Positions 1-8,155 of a DNA stretch of 64,000 nucleotides are shown here, in pieces. The position numbers and the translations under genes are program-made. The stretch spans positions 372,001 to 436,000 of the forward strand of contig CAVPUM010000009.1 of NCBI GenBank assembly GCA_963708855.1, given 5' to 3'. Positions within the stretch are counted from its first letter, which is position 1; each line of letters begins with the position of its first letter. Source of the stretch: CAIWHR01 sp963708855 (GTDB lineage Bacteria > Pseudomonadota > Gammaproteobacteria > Burkholderiales > Casimicrobiaceae). The notes under the pieces were generated by a model, which saw only the letters and a program-made list of their open reading frames with translations, searched no databases and was not told the DNA's origin.

Positions 1-158
1 ATGCCGGCGCGCGCCAGCTGGTGGACGACCTTCTTCAGGTGGTTTTCGGAAATGCCGTAGGCGGTCGCGATTTCCGGGATCGTCGCCAGCCGCGTTCGGT
101 CGAGCGCCAGGTACATCAGCACTCGCAGCGTGTAGTCGGAAAAGACGGTGAGCCGCAT
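1..158 (-). CDS. nsrR: Rrf2-family repressor, NsrR-like (partial, N-terminus only)
   Basis: Only the first 52 codons lie in the window; the gene runs off the left edge. The start ATG is at 156-158 on the minus strand. The protein opens MRLTVFSDYTLRVLMYLAL and continues with a winged helix-turn-helix ending in SENHLKKVVHQL, the pattern of Rrf2 regulators and especially NsrR, the iron-sulfur repressor that senses nitric oxide. The three cysteines that would bind the cluster lie beyond the edge, so NsrR over another Rrf2 member is inferred from the N-terminus and from the divergent fpr, DUF2249 and nnrS genes, which are typical NsrR targets. Confidence 0.82.
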   Translation of the reverse strand, partial: MRLTVFSDYTLRVLMYLALDRTRLATIPEIATAYGISENHLKKVVHQLARAG

Positions 159-166
159 CGGTTCTT

Positions 167-191
167 AAAGCGGTATGGAGAATATTGCTTT
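167..191. promoter_or_regulatory. Imperfect dyad next to the nsrR start, possible second operator
   Basis: Arms AAAGCGGTAT and ATATTGCTTT flank a 5-base centre and match at 8 of 10 positions as an inverted repeat. It starts 9 bases upstream of the nsrR-like ATG, where an autoregulatory site would sit. It is weaker than the dyad at 215-237 and could be chance. Confidence 0.3.
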
Positions 192-214
192 TAGAGTCGG
201 GTCGGCGTACGATG

Positions 215-237
215 AAGCTGTATTAATTATACAGCTT
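215..237. promoter_or_regulatory. NsrR-type operator candidate upstream of fpr
   Basis: A 23-base dyad built as two 11-base arms around one base: left arm AAGCTGTATTA, right arm TTATACAGCTT, with 10 of 11 positions paired. The 11-1-11 geometry and AA...TT ends match the NsrR operator design described for enterobacteria, although the inner sequence differs from the E. coli consensus. It is AT-rich in a GC-rich region and lies 35 bases before the fpr start, between the divergent repressor and its presumed targets. Confidence 0.6.
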
Positions 238-271
238 TACCACGATTCAAGGGAGAGCAACCATCGAGACG

Positions 272-1102
272 ATGCTGGAATCGGGAGTCCCTGTCGAATT
301 GCCGAAGCCGCCGCCGGCCGCTGCTACCCGACTCACGATCGAGAACGTCATCGCGGTGCGTCACTGGACGCCGAAGTTGGTGTCGTTCCAGACGAGCCGA
401 GCCCCTGGTTTCCGGTTCACGCCCGGGCACTACACGAGGGTTGGCCTCGGTGGTGCGGACGGCAATCTGGTCTGGCGGCCGTTTTCGGTCGTGTCCGCGG
501 CCTACGACCCGTATCTCGAGTTCGTCGCCGTGCTCGTGCCCGGCGGGCAATTCTCCGATCTCCTGGCGGGCATCCGCGCGGGCGCCCCAATGCGCGTGGA
601 CAAGTCCAGCTACGGCTTTCTCACGATCGACCATTTCGCGCCGGGCGAGGATCTCTGGCTCCTGGCGAGCGGCACAGGGCTCGGCCCCTTCGTTTCGATC
701 CTGCGCGATCCGGCGACCTGGGCCGCCTTCCGGACAGTCGTCGTCGTGCACAGTGTCCGCCATGCGTGTGAACTCGCTTACCGCGACGAGATCGCGGCCA
801 TTCCGCACGAGGAATCGACAGCGATCGAACCGGAGCGATTGCAGTACGTGCCCGTTGTCACGCGGGAATCCTGCCCAGGTGCCTTGAACGCCCGAATTCC
901 GCAGCTTATCGAGGACGGCCGTCTCGAGTCCGCAGCGGGGATAAGCCTCGATCCGCGGCGGTCCAGGATCATGGTGTGCGGCAATCCCGAATTGGGGCAC
1001 GCGCTGCGCCGGCAACTCACCGCGCGGGACTTCCACGTCAATCGGCGCGCCACGCCGGGGCAGCTCGCGTTCGAAAACTACTGGCAAGGAACGCCAGCAT
1101 GA
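272..1102 (+). CDS. fpr: Ferredoxin/flavodoxin--NADP+ reductase
   Basis: 276 residues, the usual size of bacterial Fpr. It moves electrons between NADPH and ferredoxin or flavodoxin in the cytoplasm. The FAD-binding segment reads WRPFSVVSAAYD near residue 70, and the NADP-binding glycine motif is LLASGTGLGPFVSIL near 130. The family-typical C-terminus ends in FENYWQGTPA with an aromatic near the flavin. The start follows a GGGAGAG stretch at 251-257, rather far away at 14 bases. It is the first gene after the NsrR-like operator, so repression by NsrR and induction by nitric oxide is a reasonable inference; Fpr could re-reduce damaged iron-sulfur centres. Confidence 0.9.
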   Translation: MLESGVPVELPKPPPAAATRLTIENVIAVRHWTPKLVSFQTSRAPGFRFTPGHYTRVGLGGADGNLVWRPFSVVSAAYDPYLEFVAVLVPGGQFSDLLAGIRAGAPMRVDKSSYGFLTIDHFAPGEDLWLLASGTGLGPFVSILRDPATWAAFRTVVVVHSVRHACELAYRDEIAAIPHEESTAIEPERLQYVPVVTRESCPGALNARIPQLIEDGRLESAAGISLDPRRSRIMVCGNPELGHALRRQLTARDFHVNRRATPGQLAFENYWQGTPA

Positions 1103-1152
1103 CCCAGGACCCATGCAGTCCCAATCCTTCAACCACAACAGGAGTTAGAGCC

Positions 1153-1412
1153 ATGCCCCAACCCGCACACGTTCACCTTTCCCCGATGCGATCTATCCTT
1201 TCGACGCGCGCGGTGTCGCCAAGCGCTTCCGGCATGCCGCCATTTTCGGGGCGCTCGACGCCCTGAATCACGGTGAGACCATGCGCTTCGTCAACGATCA
1301 CGATCCCCTTCCGCTGCTCGACCAACTCGTGACGCGATACGGTGAAACAGTCACTATCCGGTACGTCCAACGTGAACCGGGCGCGATCGTGATCGACTTC
1401 GTGAAGAACTGA
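1153..1412 (+). CDS. DUF2249-domain protein, one frame break
   Basis: The ATG at 1153 has an AGGAG-type ribosome site 8 bases upstream. The first 11 codons (MPQPAHVHLSP) are in one frame. After the C run at 1181-1184 the reading continues in another frame as DAIYPFDARGVAKRFRHAA and ends ...YVQREPGAIVIDFVKN at 1412. Restoring one C gives a single protein of about 86 residues with the fold and length of DUF2249, a small domain often found with NO-responsive genes in denitrifiers and near hemerythrins and nnrS. Function unknown. The break looks like a homopolymer error, but a real null allele cannot be excluded. Confidence 0.7.
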
Positions 1413-1505
1413 AAGGAAATTGGTTCCTTGCCTACCTGACCGGTGTCGGGGCGCGCTCCGCGTTCGGATGCCAAGGGGGAGGGGTTTCACGGCGGTGGAG
1501 TCGCA

Positions 1506-2711
1506 ATGCCAGGGCAGCCGATGCTGAAGATTGAAGACCCCCAACCGCAGCAGAGCCCCGCTTCGACCGGGTTCGCGCTCTGGAACCTGGGCTTTCGACC
1601 GTTCTACCTGCTCGCCAGCAGCTTTGCAGCGTTGTCGATTCTGCTCTGGGTCTGCCAGTACACGGGCCATCTTCCCGCCATGTATGTGCGAAGCCCGTCG
1701 TGGCATGGCCACGAAATGCTGTACGGCTACACGCTGGCGGTGGTGGCGGGGTTCCTCCTCACGGCCGTGCGCACCTGGACCGGGAAGCCGACACCCGCGG
1801 GCCTGCCGCTGATGGCACTCGCAGCGCTTTGGGTGGCCGGCCGCGTGCTGGTACTGACGCCCTTCGCCACCACGGCCGCAGTCGTCAACGCGGCGTTTCC
1901 GGTGGCCGTCGCCATCGGGATAGGCATCCCCATCGTGCAGAGCCGGAACCGGCGCAACTACTTCTTCATCGCGCTGCTGTTGCTGCTCGGCCTCGCCGTG
2001 CTTGCGTTCCATCTGGCACATCTGGGCAGGTTGCCCTGGCCGGAACGCGCGAGCCTGCAGGTTGGACTCGATGTCGTTCTGTTCATCATGGCCGTGATGG
2101 GCGGGCGGGTGATCCCGATGTTCACCAACAACGGCATTCCGGGTGCGAAAGCCACGCGGCACCCGGTGGTCGAAAAGCTCGCGCTGGGTGGCGTGCTCGT
2201 CATGCTTGCGGCGGACCTGTTGCAGGCCGCTCCGGGAGTCATTGCCGTGGTCGCGTTGCTCGTTGCGACGGCCCACGCCGCACGGCTCTACCTCTGGCAG
2301 CCGTGGCGGACGTTCGGCACACCGATCGTTTGGGTCCTGCACGTGGCCTACGGCTGGGTAGTCGTGTATCTTTTGCTGCGCGGATTGTCGGCATTCGGAT
2401 TCGTGGGCGAACTGCTCGCGGTGCATGCGCTGACGGTTGGGGCGATCGGCGGCATGACGATCGGCATGATGACGCGCACGGCGCGCGGTCACACCGGTCG
2501 CCCGCTGGTGGCGGACCATTTCGAAGTGGCCTGCTACGTCCTCGTTGTGCTCGCCGCCACGCTTCGCGTCTTCGGCGGCATGCTGTTGCCCGACGCGTAT
2601 AGGGCGACGGTCGTCGCCTCGGGCATTTGCTGGTCCGCCGCGTTTGCGCTTTACGCAGTACGCTATTGGGCGGTGTTGTCGCGGCCACGGCTCGATGGCA
2701 AGCCTGGATAG
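1506..2711 (+). CDS. nnrS: NnrS family haem/copper membrane protein
   Basis: About 401 residues from the ATG at 1506, which has GGTGGAG just upstream; a longer start at 1443 lacks support. The protein is almost entirely hydrophobic with about twelve predicted membrane helices. It carries the family signatures FRPFYLLAS near the start, the histidine-rich WHGHEMLYGY, RVIPMFTNN in the middle and GGMTIGMMTRTARGHTGR late. NnrS proteins are inner-membrane haem and copper proteins that relieve nitric oxide stress, apparently by protecting metabolism from iron-nitrosyl complexes. Position behind fpr and the DUF2249 gene fits one NsrR regulon. Confidence 0.92.
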   Translation: MPGQPMLKIEDPQPQQSPASTGFALWNLGFRPFYLLASSFAALSILLWVCQYTGHLPAMYVRSPSWHGHEMLYGYTLAVVAGFLLTAVRTWTGKPTPAGLPLMALAALWVAGRVLVLTPFATTAAVVNAAFPVAVAIGIGIPIVQSRNRRNYFFIALLLLLGLAVLAFHLAHLGRLPWPERASLQVGLDVVLFIMAVMGGRVIPMFTNNGIPGAKATRHPVVEKLALGGVLVMLAADLLQAAPGVIAVVALLVATAHAARLYLWQPWRTFGTPIVWVLHVAYGWVVVYLLLRGLSAFGFVGELLAVHALTVGAIGGMTIGMMTRTARGHTGRPLVADHFEVACYVLVVLAATLRVFGGMLLPDAYRATVVASGICWSAAFALYAVRYWAVLSRPRLDGKPG

Positions 2712-2788
2712 TTTCACGTACTCTGAGGAGTCAGTGGGGCGGCCAGCCAGGCTTCGTCCGGCTCGCGATCCCACGCTAACATTCCAGA

Positions 2789-4210
2789 ATGCAGAAGGAT
2801 AACCTCGCCATCCAACGAGGCCGCCGGGCGTTGCTGAAGGCGACGATCGAGGCACTCGAGCACGGTTTGGTGGAGCGCCGCCAGACTGTCCGGCTTTGTT
2901 TTCTCTGTGCCCTGGCCGGCGAGCACACCCTGCTCATAGGTCCGCCAGGCACCGCGAAGAGCGAACTGGCCCGACGCCTGCACACGGCCTTCCGCGATGC
3001 GAGCTACTTCGAGCGGCTGTTGACCCGCTTTTCCGTGCCCGAGGAGATCTTCGGGCCACTGTCTATAAAGGCACTGGAAGAGGATCGCTATGAGCGGCAC
3101 ACCGCCGGCTTCCTGCCCGAGGCCTCGATCGCCTTCATCGACGAAGTGTTCAAGGCGAACAGCGCCATTCTCAATGCACTTCTCACTCTGCTCAACGAGC
3201 GTCAATTCGACAACGGTGCCGGACGGCAGAGATGCCCCCTCATCAGCGTCATCGGCGCGACCAACGACGTTCCGGAAGGCGAGGTGGCCGACGCATTCTT
3301 TGACCGCTTTCTGGCGCGCCTGCCGGTTGCGCCCGTGAGCGCCGCCGGCTTCGGTGAGCTGCTTCGGTCAGGCCCCCACTGCGGTTGGGCACCGCCTTCT
3401 CCCGGATCGGGATTGGGCGAGGGCGATCTTCTCGCGCTGACGAATGACGCACAGGCGGTGGATGTTCCTGCCGCCGTGGTCGCCGTGCTTGGTGAATTGC
3501 GCCCGCACCTCGCCGCGGAGCAGTTCTACGTATCCGACCGTCGTTGGGTAAAGATCGTCTGGCTGTTGCGCGTTGCCGCAGCCAGTGAGGGTCGCGCAGC
3601 GGTCGCGCTTTGGGATCTCCTGCTGCTGCCGTGGCTTACCGTGTTCGACGCTGCGCGGCAGACGAAAGTGGCCGACTGGCTGGCAACCCGGCTCGGCGTG
3701 CGGGAAGCGTTCTCGCCAAGCCGCCTCACGCGGGTGATCGAGGCGTTCGAGGCCCAGCTCGATGCGGAACTGAAGGCCAACGATCTGGACTATGACGAAT
3801 CGGGCCGCCTGCAATTCTCCAGCACCGATCTGGCCGCCATCATCGGCGATGCAAAAGGAGGCGCCGCGGCTCCGCGCATGAAATACAGTGGCCCTCGCCG
3901 CTACGGTGATACGCACATCGGGGCCCGTGTCTCACAGATTGATGCGCTGATCGTGCGCATTGCGGACTATGCCAGCGAGATCGCCGCCCACAGGGAAAGT
4001 CTCGCGGCATACCGGGCGCAGACCCTATGGCTCGACGAAAGCCTGACGGATCGGGCTGCAGCGAGCCTGGACGCTACCGCGGCAGCCATCGACAACCTCG
4101 CCGGGCGGGCTGGATCCGTGCGCGCAGGTTTCATGGGACTGCCCAGGCTGACGGAAGACAGCAGCGTGCGTCCGGAACCGGTTGCGTACGAATCGCTTGA
4201 CGAAGTTTGA
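2789..4210 (+). CDS. ravA: MoxR-class AAA+ ATPase, RavA type
   Basis: 473 residues. Walker A is GPPGTAKSELARRL near residue 53, Walker B is IAFIDEVFKAN near 114, and sensor 1 is GATNDVP. Together with the following NALLTLLNERQFDNG these match RavA more closely than NorQ or CbbQ. The C-terminal half is the RavA-specific alpha/beta region. RavA hexamers work with ViaA and in E. coli are linked to aminoglycoside uptake, respiratory iron-sulfur enzymes and membrane lipids. The gene ends in a 4-base overlap (TTGA) with the ViaA-like gene. A gap of 77 bases after nnrS leaves room for its own promoter, so membership of the NO regulon is open. Confidence 0.88.
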   Translation: MQKDNLAIQRGRRALLKATIEALEHGLVERRQTVRLCFLCALAGEHTLLIGPPGTAKSELARRLHTAFRDASYFERLLTRFSVPEEIFGPLSIKALEEDRYERHTAGFLPEASIAFIDEVFKANSAILNALLTLLNERQFDNGAGRQRCPLISVIGATNDVPEGEVADAFFDRFLARLPVAPVSAAGFGELLRSGPHCGWAPPSPGSGLGEGDLLALTNDAQAVDVPAAVVAVLGELRPHLAAEQFYVSDRRWVKIVWLLRVAAASEGRAAVALWDLLLLPWLTVFDAARQTKVADWLATRLGVREAFSPSRLTRVIEAFEAQLDAELKANDLDYDESGRLQFSSTDLAAIIGDAKGGAAAPRMKYSGPRRYGDTHIGARVSQIDALIVRIADYASEIAAHRESLAAYRAQTLWLDESLTDRAAASLDATAAAIDNLAGRAGSVRAGFMGLPRLTEDSSVRPEPVAYESLDEV

Positions 4211-5769
4211 GTACATCGCATCAGCATCCGCTGCTGTTCGAAGCCAAGGAAGGGCGCCTCGAGGCACTCGACAGGCTCGCGCCGTCACTCTGGCTCGGCG
4301 GACTGACCAATTCTCAAGGCACTCTGGAGCCGCGCCTGCAAACGCTTGCTGCGTTGCGTGAAGCGCTCCTGGCGGGGGCCATACCTTCGTTGGAGACATG
4401 GTGCTGGCCACCATGTGGAATCGCCCAGCCATTGCACGAGGCGATCTCACGCCTCGGCATTGCCGGGTTTTGCCATGGACAGGCGGAGCTCGCGGATACC
4501 GTTGCGATGAGCCTGCTGTTTCATCTCGATTTCATCGTCGACTATCAGGATCGGGGTGCCAGTGAGCCCGAGGCCGTGCGCATGGTCATCGAGGCGTTTG
4601 TGGAGGATTGGTCGGAGCGCTGCGGCGAGATCAGCGAGCTGATCGAGGTTTTTGGTCAGTTGCCGGATGACGGCAAGAACACCCGCTGGGACCGGATTCA
4701 CGGCCTGCTGCGGTCCGCGGGATGGCAGGAGGTGTTGCGTATTCGCCGGCTGCTCGAGCGGCTGCCGGAATTGGCGCGGGTCATTCGCGGACTTGGGCGG
4801 TGCCGTCAGTCGGAGGAAAACGACGCCCGGAGCCCGATCACCGTCGCTGTCATGGACGATGCGCTCGCTCGACGTCCGGAGAGCAGGACAGTGCACATCC
4901 CGGACATGCCGGGAGAGACGCGGGGCATTTACCGATCGGATCGGATCGCCCGCATGCTGCCTGCCGAAGCCATGCTCCTCGGCCATCCGCGCCTGCGCCT
5001 CGTGTGGCATGCCCGCCGGGCCGAACGCACGCTCTTGAGTTACGAGGACGACGATCGCATGGACGAGGTGCGGCTGCATCGATCCAGGGTCTTGCGCCCC
5101 CGTCCCAGCTCGCAACCCGGACAACGACCGGAAATGGGGCCGATGCTGATCTGCGTCGATACGTCGGGCTCCATGCAGGGGGGCGCCGAAGACGTGGCCA
5201 AGGCCGTCGTTCTGGAGGCCATGCGCACTGCCCACGCCCAGCATCGTCGCTGTCATGTCTTTGCCTTTGGCGGTCCGGACGAGTTGATCGAAATGGAACT
5301 GGCCGTGGACAGCGGCGGCATCGATGCTCTCGTGCGATTTCTCGGGCAGGCGTTTCGTGGCGGCACCGACATCTGCGGCCCCCTGGAACGGGTGATCGCC
5401 AAACTCGAGGACCAGCATTGGCAGTTGGCCGACCTTCTGATCGCGTCCGACGGCGAATTCGGCGCTACGCCGGCACTGGCCGCCCGCCTCGATGCCGTCA
5501 AACGCGACCTGGGGCTGCGCGTGCAGGGTGTGCTCATAGGCGACCGGGAGACCGTCGGTTTTCTGGAAGTTGCCGACAGCATCTTTCCGGTCCGCGACTG
5601 GCGGCGCTACGGCGGATTAAACGCCGATCCCCCGATACCCTCGCATCGCCTTACCGCGATGTACTTCCCCGGGGCGCTGCGCAACAAGGAGAACCGCCAT
5701 GCGCCGGTCTCGGGCGACGTTGCGGCGGCAACCCTCCTCGGCCCGCACGGAAGTGAGCCGACCATTTGA
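4207..5769 (+). CDS. viaA: VWA-domain partner of RavA, ViaA type
   Basis: 520 residues starting at TTG 4207; the start overlaps the ravA stop codon as TTGA, so translation is probably coupled. The C-terminal von Willebrand A domain holds the metal-binding DTSGSMQGG motif near residue 318 and a later FRGGTDICGPL threonine loop. The N-terminal 300 residues are helical, as in ViaA, which uses this part to stimulate the RavA ATPase. The pair is a chaperone-like module acting on membrane-bound respiratory complexes. Its next neighbour, a DUF364 gene, is unusual and coupled in the same way. Confidence 0.85.
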   Translation: MSTSHQHPLLFEAKEGRLEALDRLAPSLWLGGLTNSQGTLEPRLQTLAALREALLAGAIPSLETWCWPPCGIAQPLHEAISRLGIAGFCHGQAELADTVAMSLLFHLDFIVDYQDRGASEPEAVRMVIEAFVEDWSERCGEISELIEVFGQLPDDGKNTRWDRIHGLLRSAGWQEVLRIRRLLERLPELARVIRGLGRCRQSEENDARSPITVAVMDDALARRPESRTVHIPDMPGETRGIYRSDRIARMLPAEAMLLGHPRLRLVWHARRAERTLLSYEDDDRMDEVRLHRSRVLRPRPSSQPGQRPEMGPMLICVDTSGSMQGGAEDVAKAVVLEAMRTAHAQHRRCHVFAFGGPDELIEMELAVDSGGIDALVRFLGQAFRGGTDICGPLERVIAKLEDQHWQLADLLIASDGEFGATPALAARLDAVKRDLGLRVQGVLIGDRETVGFLEVADSIFPVRDWRRYGGLNADPPIPSHRLTAMYFPGALRNKENRHAPVSGDVAAATLLGPHGSEPTI

Positions 5770-6329
5770 CTCGCGGTTTGCATTGCCATGGACAGGGGAT
5801 GATCGGGCTCTTCACGCCCCGGATCGGCCGGATCCCGGCGACCGGTGCCCGGCTCACGGTGGTTGAATTGAAGGCGGAGTTGGTTGGCAACAGCGACGGC
5901 TACAGCGTGACACTCGATCGCGCGGCGCTTGTGGATTGCCCCAAGGTGATATCCACCAGCACGCTGCTGCTGAACGATACGCTTGATCGCATGGTGGCCT
6001 GCTGCCACGGGGCCCGGTGGTTCGCGATGGTCGAACCCAGCGCCGGATGCCTGCCCGATGCGTTGTTCGCGCGCGGCGTGACCCTCGTTGGGGGAACCTG
6101 GGTCAACCACCGGGAGGCGTTCATTGTGGCGCTGAACGGCGGCGGGCCGCTGGGCGAGCACGCCAGCAAGTTTGCGTTGACCGCGGCGCGCTATCCCGGA
6201 TGGCGCGCGTTGATGCAATGGGCCTGCAAGTCGAGGCTGCGCTGTCCGGTCAGGCGGCCCGCGCCTCGCCCGCTTGCTCGTAGGTGCGCCCGTCGCGGAT
6301 GTGGTAGATCCGGCGGAAGGTCGGAATGA
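5766..6329 (+). CDS. DUF364 (putative heavy-metal chelation) domain protein
   Basis: 187 residues from TTG 5766, again overlapping the preceding stop as TTGA, with GGAAGTGAG 7 bases upstream. An alternative ATG at 5799 has no proper ribosome site. The core AMVEPSAGCLPDALFARG followed by VTLVGGTWV resembles the Rossmann-like DUF364 domain found in putative metal-chelation proteins near molybdenum and nitrogenase genes. The usual N-terminal DUF4213 half is absent. The last 27 residues are arginine-rich and run 80 bases into the convergent ABC gene, so the true C-terminus may be earlier and disturbed by an indel. Molecular function unknown; context suggests a metal-centre role with RavA-ViaA. 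Confidence 0.65.
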   Translation: MTRGLHCHGQGMIGLFTPRIGRIPATGARLTVVELKAELVGNSDGYSVTLDRAALVDCPKVISTSTLLLNDTLDRMVACCHGARWFAMVEPSAGCLPDALFARGVTLVGGTWVNHREAFIVALNGGGPLGEHASKFALTAARYPGWRALMQWACKSRLRCPVRRPAPRPLARRCARRGCGRSGGRSE

Positions 6330-6957
6330 TCTTTTCGTCGTGAGTCACGACGATGATCGCCGTTCCGAATCGCTGCGCCATTTCGTTCAGGATGCGCACC
6401 ACGGTCAGCGCCCGCTCGCTGTCGAGCGGCGCCGTGGGCTCGTCGGCGAGGATTATCGGCGGCTGGTTGACCAGCGCGCGGGCGATCGCGACGCGCTGCT
6501 GCTCGCCGCCCGAGAGTTGCGGCACCTGCGCCTGCGCACGATGACCGACATCCAGCGCGACAAGCATCGCCCGCGCCCGGTCGCGCGCCTTGCCGTTTGA
6601 CATGCCGGCCAGCATCGGCAGCAGCGCGACATTGTCGGTGACGTCGAGGAAGGGAATGAGATAGGGCGCCTGGAACACGAAGCCGATGCGGTCGCGCCTG
6701 AGTGCCCGCAGATCGGCGACCTTCCAGCCGTTGTCGTAGATCGTCTCCCCGGCGAGCGCCATGCGGCCGGAAGTGGGCTCGATCACGGCTCCCAGGCACT
6801 TCAACAGCGTGCTCTTGCCCGAGCCGCTGGGACCGATCAGTCCCACGACCTCGCCGGGCTGGACGATCATGTCCACGCCTTTCAGCGCGTCGACGGCCGC
6901 GTCGCCCACGCCATAGCGCTTGGTCAGACCGCTGATCTCGATTGCCGGATGGACCAC
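6250..6957 (-). CDS. ABC transporter ATP-binding protein, MacB/DevA class
   Basis: 235 residues from GTG 6957. Walker A GPSGSGKST near residue 42, Q-loop VFQAPYLIPF, signature LSGGEQQRVAIARAL and Walker B IILADEPTAPLDS are all intact. The FtsX-type permease lies 4 bases upstream and the HlyD adaptor beyond it, so this is the motor of a MacAB/DevBCA-like tripartite exporter powered from the inner membrane. No TolC-type outer-membrane gene is present nearby, so it presumably borrows one. Substrate unknown. Confidence 0.92.
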   Translation of the reverse strand: MVHPAIEISGLTKRYGVGDAAVDALKGVDMIVQPGEVVGLIGPSGSGKSTLLKCLGAVIEPTSGRMALAGETIYDNGWKVADLRALRRDRIGFVFQAPYLIPFLDVTDNVALLPMLAGMSNGKARDRARAMLVALDVGHRAQAQVPQLSGGEQQRVAIARALVNQPPIILADEPTAPLDSERALTVVRILNEMAQRFGTAIIVVTHDEKIIPTFRRIYHIRDGRTYEQAGEARAA

Positions 6958-6961
6958 GCCG

Positions 6962-8155
6962 CTATCCCCCGATGGCGGTCGCCGGATCGACGGCGAGCGC
7001 GGCGCGGATGGCGACGATGCTCGAGAAGGCGCAGATCACCAGCACGAGCACGGCGCCCAACACGGCGTCCCCGGGCAGCAGCAACACGTACTTGGGGAAG
7101 ATCGGCGCCCACAGCGTGGCCACGGTCTTGCCGACGACGAAGGCGATGGCACCCAGGCCCAGCGCCTGCTGCAGGATCATCCCGGCGATGGTGCGGTTGC
7201 GCGCGCCGATCAACTTGAGCACCGCGATCTCGCGCACCTTGGCGAGCGTCATCGTGTAGATGATGAAGGCGACGATGGCGGCACTGACCACGGCGAGGAT
7301 GACGAGAAACATGAAGATCTGCTTCGCCGACGTGGCGATCAGCTTGGCGACGAGTATCTCGTCCATGTCGGCCCGCGTGTACGCTTCGAGATGCTTCCAG
7401 CGCCGGATCTCGCGTGCCACCACCGTTTCGTCGGCGCCCGGGGCGAGGCGAAGCATGACGACGTTCACCGTCCGGCTGCTGGCCTGGCTCGCCTGCACGG
7501 CCTCGAGCAGTCCCGGCACGCCGGGGCGGTTGAACGCCGGATTGGCGGCGGTGCGCGCGCGCTCGTTGACCAGCGCGTCGTTGTCCTTGAGGAACTGCAC
7601 TTCCTGCGCGTCCTGCAGCGGCACGAACACCATGGGGTCGCCCCCCGAGGACACCATGCGCCGGGTCAAGCCGACCACCGTGTACTCGTGCCGGCGGATG
7701 CGGATGCGTTGTTCGAGCTGGAACCCCGTCCTGACATCGGCGATCGCCTCGTAGTGCGAGCGCGTGATCGGGCGCCCGGCCACGAGGTAGCCGGGCTCGC
7801 CGGGACGCCCGGGCTCGAACCCGACAAGCATCACGCGGACATCACTGCCTTCATGCTGGATCTGCATGGTCAGATAGGTGACGTTGCCGGCCTCCGCGAC
7901 ACCCCGCACGCCGAGCAGCGTCCGGTACGCGTCGTCGCGCACGTTCGACGGCTCGGCGTAGGGACCGAGCGTGTCGCGCTGGACGACCCAGAGATCGGCG
8001 CCGCCGTTCTGCAGCAGCACCTTCCCGTCGTCCACCAGTCCGCGATAGATCCCGGCCATCGACAGCGTCAGACCGACGAGCAAGCCGAGCCCGAGCCCGG
8101 TGAAGATGAACTTGCCCCAGCCATGGAGGATGTCGCGACCGGCGAGGTTGATCAT
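6962..8155 (-). CDS. ABC transporter permease, FtsX/MacB class
   Basis: About 397 residues. I chose ATG 8155 because the stop of the upstream HlyD gene overlaps it as ATGA and because the protein then opens with a membrane helix (GWGKFIFTGLGLGLLVGLTL). One N-terminal helix, a large periplasmic domain and three C-terminal helices (from IFMFLVILAVVSAAIVAF to the end) form the FtsX topology. An FtsX-like ending DPATAIGG is present. It forms the membrane part of the efflux pump with the ATPase and the adaptor. Confidence 0.9.
   Translation of the reverse strand: MINLAGRDILHGWGKFIFTGLGLGLLVGLTLSMAGIYRGLVDDGKVLLQNGGADLWVVQRDTLGPYAEPSNVRDDAYRTLLGVRGVAEAGNVTYLTMQIQHEGSDVRVMLVGFEPGRPGEPGYLVAGRPITRSHYEAIADVRTGFQLEQRIRIRRHEYTVVGLTRRMVSSGGDPMVFVPLQDAQEVQFLKDNDALVNERARTAANPAFNRPGVPGLLEAVQASQASSRTVNVVMLRLAPGADETVVAREIRRWKHLEAYTRADMDEILVAKLIATSAKQIFMFLVILAVVSAAIVAFIIYTMTLAKVREIAVLKLIGARNRTIAGMILQQALGLGAIAFVVGKTVATLWAPIFPKYVLLLPGDAVLGAVLVLVICAFSSIVAIRAALAVDPATAIGG

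Noticed and set aside
1173..2855. 560-residue open frame opposite nnrS
   Set aside because: It is antisense to a clear NnrS protein, Arg/His-rich and without family features; long mirror frames are normal at this GC content.
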